64,000 bases of DNA from Clitoria ternatea. Its lineage: Eukaryota; Streptophyta; Magnoliopsida; Fabales; Fabaceae. Both the position numbers and the translations under genes were made by a program. The notes below the pieces were generated by a model that had not been told where the DNA came from, ran no database searches, and worked only from the letters and a program-made list of their open reading frames with translations. How positions within the stretch are numbered: the first letter of the stretch is position 1; the number at the start of each line of letters is the position of its first letter. The DNA is taken from the NCBI GenBank assembly GCA_037962975.1, contig CM075676.1, positions 28,391,001 to 28,455,000 on the forward strand, written 5' to 3'. Below, in pieces: positions 56,849-64,000 of the stretch.

Positions 56849-59800
56849 TTTGATGAAATGGTACAAATCGTGGGGAACTCTATGACCTCCCAGTTGTTCA
56901 GTTCCTGACCAGGTGAGCCAGCATACACAAATCCGGGGCCTTCATCAAGATCACTTTGGATCACGGCCACTTGATCTGGAAACATTACTCCGGCGCTCCT
57001 GAAGCTCTGGTAGAGGTCACAGATGGGGATTTTCGCAGTGTTGAGTGCATGCCCGATATGACGAGTAATCCTCTTCCCTCTCCTCTCTTTTTCTACCCCT
57101 TTTTGGTCTTCAGTGGTAGGTTGGTATCCCAGGCCGTACCTATTTTTGTTCTCAGGGAGACAGACAGGTTGAATTCTTCCTTCCAGTTCTCTTCCGAGTC
57201 CTTTTCCCGGCTTATATCCTCCTCGTAGCATGGTCTTCGCTACTGCTAGCGGTACCTTTGGGAAAGGCATACTTGTGGCGTTGGCTATCTCCAAAGCCTG
57301 GAATGATGTCTCGAGGGCTTCCTCGGCTGCCTCTACATAGGGGGTAGTAACTGGCTTACTGACCAGAAGATCCTCCTCTCCAGAAACGATTACCAGTCTG
57401 TTATCAACGATGAACTTTAGTTTCTGGTGTAAAGTGGAAGGAACTACCCCTGCTGAATGGATCCATGGCCTCCCTAACAAGCAACTATAGGCGGGCATGA
57501 TATCCATTACTTGGAAGAGAACTTGAAAGATATGGGGTCCAACTTGTATGGGTAGCTCAACTTCGCCTATGACCTCCCGTCGGGTCCCATCAAAAGCTCT
57601 TACTATCATGGAGCTCGGTCTCATGCATGCCCCATCTATGGGTAGTTTAGCTAATGTAGACTTGGTCATCACATTCAAGGATGATCCATTATCGACGAGC
57701 ACTTTTGCCATAATATGGTCTTGACACTTCACAGAGATGTGGAGAGCTTTGTTGTGTCTTTTCCCTTCCACCGGCACCTCGTCATCCGTGAAAGTCAGAT
57801 AGTTACTGGCCACTATATGTCCAACAATACCTTGGAACTTATCAACAGGCAAGTCATGTTTCACGTGTGCCTCACTTAGCACCTTCATCAGCGCGTTCCG
57901 ATGTGATTCAGAACTTGTCAGCAGAGATAATAAGGAGATCTTGGCGGGGGTATAGTTCAACTGATCCAATACCTGGTAATCGCTGTGGCGGATAAATTTT
58001 AAGAACTCCCCAGTCTCTTCTTCTGGCACAACCTTCTTTGCTTCGCCAGCGATCCCAACCTTCCCAGTTTTGCCTTCCGTGGCAGTCTTGTCTTGCTTTG
58101 GCTCTGAAGGCGCATACACTCTCCCACTTCGGGTCATTCCGCCTACACCGACGATGTTGGTAACCAACAAAGCAGACGCCGGATCAACTATTACGGGGTT
58201 GGAAACAACGATGTCCGTGTTATACTTCCAAGGCACGGCGTGGGAGTTGTCATACGGGAATGGAGCAGGTGGCCATGCCGTAATAGTAGTTTTGGCAGGG
58301 GTCTGCGTTAGCGGCGCATTTTTACTATAAAATATGACCAGGGGTTTTGGGGCCCGAAGTCCAGTCTGTCCCTGTATCATATTTACCTCATCGCCATGGC
58401 GCTTGCAGACTCGTATAGTGTGACTGTCCATAAACCTTTGGAGAGTTTTTCGAAACTCTTGCTGCTTTGTCGATTGGGCATCATCGAAGTCTTCATCCCA
58501 TTTGTCCTTTACTAACCCTACCTCAAACATAAGGGAGTGAATTTCTTTTAGAGGCATCTGAATGTCCTCAACATTGGACGTATACTCCACATCTTCCCCG
58601 ATAGCATTGACCCCGGGCCCTTCATGATCAGGCAGAGGGTTTGTTGTTACATTTGGACTTTCTTCTCGGAAGCTTATCCAATCTGCCTGAATCAGGTCCT
58701 TTACTTTATATTTCAAAGCCAGACAATTTTCAGTAGAATGGCCTGGTGCACCCGCATGATAATCGCACCGGGCATTAGGGTCATACCCCCTAGGATAAGG
58801 TGGCTGTAGTGGCCTTAAGGGACAGGGTACTACTAGAGTTTTTTCAATGAGGTGAGGCAAGAGTTCGGTATAGGACATTGGGATGGGATCGAACTGGGGT
58901 GGAGCACGGTCATTGTTCCTTCTTTGGGTATTTGGCGGTGGGTTGGCTTGTGGTGCTTGGTGTGGTATCTGTGGTGGCGCAGGTGGCCGTACAATGGTTG
59001 GTCTGAATTGTGGTGGATTATGGTTTGGAATGGCTGCCACATACGGGTGCGACACGCCGGGATATACTGGTGAAAGGCTAACTGGGGTAGGTGGCCCTGC
59101 CAGGTTCCTTCTCTGGTTGTGAGAGACCAAGTTGGTCTCCCCTTCTCTTCTCCTATTTTCGCCAAGTGTAGGTCTCCTTGCAGCTCCCATCCCAGATGGA
59201 CTTCGGACTATCTTGCCGGTCCTTAGTCCATTTTCTATTCTTTCTCCAATAGTGACAATATCAGAGAAATGGGACGAGACACTTCCAATCATCTTCTCAT
59301 AGAAAGGAGTTTGAAGCGTATCTATGAACATAGTGATCACCTCTTTTTCAGACAGAGGTGGGTCAACCTGTGCTGCCACTTCGCGCCACCTCTGGGCGTA
59401 CTCCTTGAATGTCTCGTTATCTTTCTTAATCATATTTTGTAATTTTCCCCTATCTGGGGCCATGTCCAGGTTATATTTGTATTGTTGCATGAACGAGTCT
59501 GCTAGGTCCTTCCAGCAGTATATACGAGAGCGCTCTAGATGATTGTACCATGTCAGGGGAGCCCCAACCAGGCTGTCCTGAAAACAATGAATCAGCAGAG
59601 GGTCATTTGACGCATGCGAAGCCATCTTACGGCAGTACATGGTTAGATGATTCTTTGGGCATGTCAACCCTCTGTATTTGTCAAAATCGGGCGTCTTGAA
59701 TTTAGGAGGTATGACGACATCAGGAATTAGGCAAAGTTCAGCAGCAGTGCCTGTCCCAAATTTACTTGTTCCTTCCATCTCCCTTAAACGCCTTTCCAAG

Positions 59801-60441
59801 AATTCCAACCTCTCTTCCTGGGTGGTAGCCACAGCACTCGGACCGGCAGCAGTGTGTTGACCAAACTTCCCATATTGCTGGTAGGAATGAAACAGGTCAG
59901 TGTTTGGTATGAAGGTATCCGGTTTGGCAGTGGTTCGGGGTATATGAATGGTATGAGCAGGCTGCGCTTGGGCGGCTTGTGTTTGGGCGGCTTGAGTATG
60001 AGTGGGTGGCATCTGGGTGGCTTGTGCTTGGGTAAGTGGGTCGTTTGGTTGATTAGTGTTAGGCTGGGCAGTGATGGGAACTTGGTCTTGGTGGCAAGGT
60101 TCTTCCTGGAGTGGTGGGAAATATCCGTGCGGTAAACCATACGGGGGAAAGGGAATAACATTGCCTTCCTCATCCACAAAGGTATGTTGTTGTGTGTTTG
60201 CAGGATTTGGTCTCCTTATACGAACAACGAGGGGAGGTGCGGTGGTCCTGGGGTCAGATCCTGTAGCCGGATCTTGACCGTGATGAGAGGTGGGTGGTTG
60301 TTGCCGGGCGTCTTCAACCCCTGCAGAAGATCCCCCTTCTGTGACTCTCCTTTCCAGGAGCTTGGCCATCTCGGCCATCTGTTCCTTGACCTGGGCGAGC
60401 TCAGCCTTCAAATTCTCATTTTCTTGTTCCATGTCAGCCAT
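56845..60441 (-). CDS. Element E gag-protease, about 1,198 aa when unspliced
   Basis: The first ATG in frame is at 60,441 (MADMEQENENL); an open frame extends upstream to 60,504 without an ATG. The N-terminus is a heptad-rich coiled coil, followed by a Pro/Gln/Thr-rich linker. The Ty3-type gag domain includes LTMYCRKMASHASNDPLLIHC and WKDLADSFMQQYKYN. A zinc-binding-like CDYHAGAPGHSTENC differs from the classical CCHC form. The retropepsin motif is LVDNGSSLN (about 57,680-57,695), and a G-patch-like GYKPGKGLGRELEG follows (about 57,190-57,235). Gag would build the particle and the protease would mature it. The frame is fully open. Confidence 0.9.
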   Translation of the reverse strand: MADMEQENENLKAELAQVKEQMAEMAKLLERRVTEGGSSAGVEDARQQPPTSHHGQDPATGSDPRTTAPPLVVRIRRPNPANTQQHTFVDEEGNVIPFPPYGLPHGYFPPLQEEPCHQDQVPITAQPNTNQPNDPLTQAQATQMPPTHTQAAQTQAAQAQPAHTIHIPRTTAKPDTFIPNTDLFHSYQQYGKFGQHTAAGPSAVATTQEERLEFLERRLREMEGTSKFGTGTAAELCLIPDVVIPPKFKTPDFDKYRGLTCPKNHLTMYCRKMASHASNDPLLIHCFQDSLVGAPLTWYNHLERSRIYCWKDLADSFMQQYKYNLDMAPDRGKLQNMIKKDNETFKEYAQRWREVAAQVDPPLSEKEVITMFIDTLQTPFYEKMIGSVSSHFSDIVTIGERIENGLRTGKIVRSPSGMGAARRPTLGENRRREGETNLVSHNQRRNLAGPPTPVSLSPVYPGVSHPYVAAIPNHNPPQFRPTIVRPPAPPQIPHQAPQANPPPNTQRRNNDRAPPQFDPIPMSYTELLPHLIEKTLVVPCPLRPLQPPYPRGYDPNARCDYHAGAPGHSTENCLALKYKVKDLIQADWISFREESPNVTTNPLPDHEGPGVNAIGEDVEYTSNVEDIQMPLKEIHSLMFEVGLVKDKWDEDFDDAQSTKQQEFRKTLQRFMDSHTIRVCKRHGDEVNMIQGQTGLRAPKPLVIFYSKNAPLTQTPAKTTITAWPPAPFPYDNSHAVPWKYNTDIVVSNPVIVDPASALLVTNIVGVGGMTRSGRVYAPSEPKQDKTATEGKTGKVGIAGEAKKVVPEEETGEFLKFIRHSDYQVLDQLNYTPAKISLLSLLTSSESHRNALMKVLSEAHVKHDLPVDKFQGIVGHIVASNYLTFTDDEVPVEGKRHNKALHISVKCQDHIMAKVLVDNGSSLNVMTKSTLAKLPIDGACMRPSSMIVRAFDGTRREVIGEVELPIQVGPHIFQVLFQVMDIMPAYSCLLGRPWIHSAGVVPSTLHQKLKFIVDNRLVIVSGEEDLLVSKPVTTPYVEAAEEALETSFQALEIANATSMPFPKVPLAVAKTMLRGGYKPGKGLGRELEGRIQPVCLPENKNRYGLGYQPTTEDQKGVEKERRGKRITRHIGHALNTAKIPICDLYQSFRSAGVMFPDQVAVIQSDLDEGPGFVYAGSPGQELNNWEVIEFPTICTISSK

Positions 60442-60504
60442 GAGTTTCTTCCTGAGCCTGGTCCCGTAAGAATGTTTACCCGTAATGTCTTTAGAAAGAA
60501 ACAC

Positions 60505-60750
60505 AAAAGAAAATTTAGAAAAGATAAGCGAATTAAAGAAAAAAAAATTAAGTGAAACGAGATTACGCGGGAAGCAATGTTGGAACTTGACGGATCCTTC
60601 GACTGTTCCTCAGAACGTCACGTTCAAGAGTACTAAGTAAAGCATTGAATGGAAATTAACATGAGATATTTGTGAAGATAAGGGAATCCATTATCTTGAA
60701 AAGAGTACATTATTGCCATAAAGTGCCGAGTTACAAAGTGGGAAAATAAA
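60505..60750 (-). other. ORF1-gag spacer of element E
   Basis: 246 bp, purine-rich on the + strand near 60,530-60,560. No further gene is visible. How gag is translated after ORF1 is not apparent from the sequence. Confidence 0.5.
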
Positions 60751-62682
60751 TCAGCCATCTCTAGCTCGGGCAATCATTTCCCTCATTTTACAAATTCGTC
60801 CTCTGCAGTATTCTAAGAACGTTGCAATTTCCCTAGGAGTGTTGACAGGGTTAGCAATTCCTTCCGCTTGTTTGAGTAAAAACGGGAGATCTTCTAGAGT
60901 TCCGTTGGCCAGGTACGCCAGCTTAGCAAAGCGATCCATCCATAAGTGAATAGTTTCATTTTGTTCAGCTTCTAAGAGGCGTATGGTCTCTTGACAATCT
61001 TGCTCAATGTTTATGGCGCGTTGTCGTTCCCTACTTATCTCTTGTTCGCAAGCCTTTTTCATTTCATTGAGCTGTTGTTCCAATTTGTGGACTTGTGTCT
61101 GTAGGAGCTCTTTTTGTACCATGATATTCTGCTTATTTTCTTTCGATTGTGCCAGCATATCCTTCAGAAGACGTTTCTCAGCCAGGATGGTATCACTTTG
61201 CTTGTTCTTCATTTTTAGTTGAGAATTGGCCGCTTGAAGACATTGGTCTTGTTTTATCATGTAGCTCTCATCAATCTTTCGTTTCTTCCTGATCTCTTCA
61301 ACAGCTTGCTTGTTCTCCAGGTTCTCCCTTTTCTGAAGGGTGTATTCTTGCTGACATCTCAATAAGTCTTCCTCTAGCTTCTTGTTCCTGGCAGCTAACT
61401 CTTCTATTTTGGTCTTTAGCGCCTTGGTTGCTTCATCCTCCGCAACAAGTGATGGAGCAGGAGGATTTTCCTGGAGACGAGGGGGACTCCTGAAGGGTAA
61501 TTTAACAATAGAGACCCTATTCAAGATCCACTCATAATATTCTCCTCTGACATCATGGCTTCGGGCCCCCAGTTCTCTTCCCTTTCGGTGGACTTTCTTC
61601 CATGCATTCGCTATATCCCGAATGACAAGGACACAGCTTCCTTTCGAGTAATATGAGACGAAAGGAATGAGAGACTCTTCATCAGGTGGTCCAAGCAAAG
61701 GATAAGCTAGCTGACGCTTGGCTATGATGGGATTATAGTTGATACATCCTTGCGTACCAATAAGGGGAACATTTGGGTAATTTCCACAGTGATGAACAAT
61801 TGATTCAACTTCCAACCATTGGGGATACCACCTAACTTTCTCAGCTGTGAGCCCTATGAGGTGATTGGCCCACTCGCGCCCACTTTTCACTGTTAACTGA
61901 CATAGCTTCAGATCAGAAACCGGACATTCGGCCCTACAGACTTGGTGGAAAACATGCGATGTGAGCCATACATACAAAACAGGTAAACAACAAACAACCC
62001 TTTTTCCACCTTGTGTGTGGCAGAAATCCATGGTGCAGTACACGTTTGCCAATACAACCGTGACAGGATTCTCAAGCCTGTGCTTGCGAGCTAGGAATAC
62101 GGCAATAGCATCATAATCCACATAGTTATCAATGTTGGGGAACAAAACAACACCATAGATGGTAATAGCTAGAGCATCCATGAAGGCTTCCCAATCTTCC
62201 TTTTCTGCCAGGACCTGCATATGTTTCTCGAGAAATTCCCGAGTGAATCTGGGGATCTGATTTCTATTTAGTTGTACATCCCTTAAGGTGTCGGGATGGA
62301 TCTTCAGAACACGGGCGATGGAAGCAATAGTTGCATGATGGTCAAGATGACGATAAGGTATCTGTCCTCCCAAAGGCATCCCCAAGATTTGTTCAAATTC
62401 TTCAATGGATGGGGCCAACTGAAAGTCTCTAAATGTGAAACATCTGAGAGGTGGGTCATAGAATTGTGCTAAGGCAGTGATCGCCTCAGTTTGCACTTCC
62501 ACTTCTAACAACTTCAGAATCCTTCCATACTTTCTTGTAAAAGCCATTTTCTGTGTCAGGTTTAATTTTCTCCCCATTGTTTGCAGACTACCCATGTCAA
62601 TCTTCTTGGCCTTAAGGTGTAACACTTTTCTCAACTCGGTTACATTTGTGTCACAACTATCAGATCTCATGTTAATTTCCAT
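60751..62682 (-). CDS. Element E ORF1, about 643 aa, function unknown
   Basis: The start is the ATG at 62,682; an open frame extends nine bases further with no ATG. The first ~400 residues form a globular region, with MGRKLNLTQKMAFTRKYGRI, CFTFRDFQLAPSIEEFEQIL and WYPQWLEVES. It resembles the ORF1 proteins of Ogre elements, which databases label with a domain of unknown function (DUF7745, from memory) and which look distantly related to the plant mobile domain. Residues from ~420 to ~600 are a Lys/Glu/Gln-rich coiled coil. ORF1 sits first in the transcript. Its role in the element cycle is not established. The frame is open and no break is seen. Confidence 0.88.
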   Translation of the reverse strand: MEINMRSDSCDTNVTELRKVLHLKAKKIDMGSLQTMGRKLNLTQKMAFTRKYGRILKLLEVEVQTEAITALAQFYDPPLRCFTFRDFQLAPSIEEFEQILGMPLGGQIPYRHLDHHATIASIARVLKIHPDTLRDVQLNRNQIPRFTREFLEKHMQVLAEKEDWEAFMDALAITIYGVVLFPNIDNYVDYDAIAVFLARKHRLENPVTVVLANVYCTMDFCHTQGGKRVVCCLPVLYVWLTSHVFHQVCRAECPVSDLKLCQLTVKSGREWANHLIGLTAEKVRWYPQWLEVESIVHHCGNYPNVPLIGTQGCINYNPIIAKRQLAYPLLGPPDEESLIPFVSYYSKGSCVLVIRDIANAWKKVHRKGRELGARSHDVRGEYYEWILNRVSIVKLPFRSPPRLQENPPAPSLVAEDEATKALKTKIEELAARNKKLEEDLLRCQQEYTLQKRENLENKQAVEEIRKKRKIDESYMIKQDQCLQAANSQLKMKNKQSDTILAEKRLLKDMLAQSKENKQNIMVQKELLQTQVHKLEQQLNEMKKACEQEISRERQRAINIEQDCQETIRLLEAEQNETIHLWMDRFAKLAYLANGTLEDLPFLLKQAEGIANPVNTPREIATFLEYCRGRICKMREMIARARDG

Positions 62683-63768
62683 ATTGCTCAAAGGTACTCG
62701 CTAAGTTCCAAACAGCTTCCTGCAAGAGCAAAGAGAGAGGAAAAGAAATCAGTTTCTGTCATGTTTTGTGAACCACTACTTCTTTATTAATTTATTGGAA
62801 AACACTTTCAGTTTGAGAAGTAGCGGTCGGCAAAACTCATGTGAAGCTAAAGTCACGTGGGTTATGGATCTTCCTAACATCGTCAATATCTGCTCGAATA
62901 GAATTTTGTTTTCATTTTTGTTTTGACGATAGAGAAGATCTATAACCCAGGACTCATAAGTACACGAAAGGAGAAGGAACTGCTTACTTGTTAAAGGACT
63001 AATAGTTCCTTTTTTAGAAAGAAAAATGATTCACCCCCTTTTTTGGAGTAAAGTAACCCTTTAAACATGTAAGCAGTTCATCAATTTTGGATTTAAAGGG
63101 AAAACGAGAATGAGATAAGGTATAGTAAAGCCTGCCCTCTTGTGCCTTAAGCCAGGTTTTTCTGAAAGTCTTTTCTGGGACCTATAGCTTATCTAACAGT
63201 GGATTTCTCACATTGGGTGGCTTCCGCTAGACATCTAGAAGGTCACCAGAGCCAAGATCCTAATCATGACAGGGACGCAAATAGTGAGGAATTCACTAAG
63301 TGCGTGTATCATGAGAGGTCGAACTCTGGTTGAGGTTCTCACGAATACCAGATAGGAAGTACATCCCATACGATTCCGCTACCAACCTCTCCTAACTTAA
63401 GCTTCACTTGGGGCCCGGGTGTAGGGCGCCACTCATAGGTGTGTGCAAATAATTGTGAGTGTAGTGTGTGGAAGGGCAGTCCATACCTTATACCTTACTC
63501 ATTCTGCACAAAGAATAAACACAGAGCAAATATACAAAGTTGTCTACCCTAGGGTTCAATGTTTGCGGAAAAGTAACATGGTCTCCTACCCTAGGGTTCA
63601 ATAAACATGCAAAATATAGACAACGAAACAAATAACAAGACGATTAAAACAAGAACAAACATTCACAACAACCAATAGAAAATAAGACAATGGGAAGAAA
63701 TCCGAGATAACAAAGGCTATATAAAAAGAACATGCGCTTTCAATCAAACTGGCCTGACTCTCTTAAGT
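62683..63768 (-). other. 5' leader of element E, between primer site and ORF1
   Basis: About 1.1 kb without a long open frame. The word CCTACCCTAGGGTTCAAT occurs twice, near 63,546 and 63,585. Leader sequences of this length are usual for Ogre and may hold packaging signals; none can be assigned. Confidence 0.5.
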
Positions 63769-63787
63769 GTCCCCAGCGGAGTCGCCA
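63769..63787 (-). other. Primer-binding site of element E
   Basis: On the sense strand TGGCGACTCCGCTGGGGAC begins two bases after the LTR end. Ogre elements are reported to use tRNA-Arg. I could not check the match to a tRNA here, but the TGG start, position and length are right. Confidence 0.75.
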
Positions 63788-63789
63788 TC

Positions 63790-64000
63790 TGTCGTAACCT
63801 GGATCGCGACTGCGCGGCGAACAAGAGAGAATGGTGTGGAATGAAACAGGGAGTCGCCACCAACGTTTTTATCCATAGGAAAAACATTGGAAAAAAAACT
63901 ACTAAGTTCAGTAAAGCACTGGTTAAAAATTGAGATTCAAGTTCGGGAGTCGGTTACGAGTAGGGAAGGTATTAGCACCCTACATCGCCTGTCAAAAACA
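63790..64000 (-). repeat. 5' LTR of element E, last 211 bp only
   Basis: TGTCGTAACC to the window end matches 46,003-46,213 with two transitions. The rest, including its hairpin array and promoter, lies beyond the window. Confidence 0.93.

Larger units (their letters stand above)
46003..64000 (-). mobile_element. Element E: Ogre/Tat-type LTR retrotransposon, apparently intact, runs off the window
   Basis: The left (3') LTR starts at 46,003 and the right (5') LTR at 63,790. The first 211 bp of the two differ at only two positions. Between them, read right to left, are a primer site, a 1-kb leader, ORF1, gag-protease, a short intron, pol (RT, two RNase H domains, integrase) and a repeat-rich 3' region. 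An extra ORF1 upstream of gag, an intron between protease and RT, and a second RNase H are the published hallmarks of Ogre within the Tat lineage. All coding parts are open. It inserted into element D and is the youngest member of the nest. Confidence 0.9.

Noticed and set aside
56672..56866. 64-codon frame across the protease-RT gap of element E
   Set aside because: It overlaps the intron and is in another frame than gag-protease and pol; splice sites explain the gap better.

Overview
The window looks like plant nuclear DNA, most likely from a legume. It is AT-rich, has one intron-bearing plant-type B3-domain gene, and is otherwise filled with LTR retrotransposons of the Ty3/gypsy order (protease, reverse transcriptase, RNase H, integrase), including an Ogre/Tat-type element of the kind abundant in legumes. 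The legume assignment is an inference. I see no bacterial, organellar or CRISPR features.

Layout. 1-6 kb: low-complexity DNA, degraded LTR fragments (one carries the same hairpin motif as the Ogre element at 46 kb), a Tourist-like MITE and simple repeats. 6.1-10.1 kb: a seven-exon B3 transcription-factor gene on the + strand with one GC-AG intron; its first exon is the least certain. 10.8-11.7 kb: two MITEs with target-site duplications. 13.4-13.6 kb: promoter-like DNA with two E2F-type sites and no gene after it. 13,691-24,132: element A (+), a complete but dead Tekay/Del-type chromovirus with about 2.88-kb LTRs and the 5-bp duplication GAAAC. 24.1-26.9 kb: old repeat debris and a small MULE-like element.

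26.9 kb to the end is a nest. Element C (-), an old Tekay-type chromovirus, begins at 26,899. Element B (-, 27,858-37,212, duplication ATTTA), a relative of A, sits in the left LTR of C. The right LTR of C is broken at 44,088 by the LTR of element D (+). D is broken at 46,003 by element E (-), an Ogre/Tat element that runs off the window. LTR divergence agrees with this order: about 3% for C, 1-1.5% for B, and about 1% for E over the 211 bases that can be compared.

Element E is the most interesting part. It has an extra ORF1 upstream of gag, a gag-protease ORF with a G-patch-like motif, a 193-bp intron, and an intact-looking pol with two RNase H domains and integrase. Its LTR carries ten GACGTC-centred hairpins with different but self-complementary outer stems, a perfect 94-bp duplication just upstream of a TATA box, and a 96-nt foldback. 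Downstream of pol is a 2-kb array of about 71-bp repeats with a three-unit higher-order pattern. In the chromoviruses A and B, the LTR end near the primer site carries a different array of four short palindromes (core TCGCTCAAGCGA). C and E share about 500 bp of U3 sequence although they belong to different lineages.
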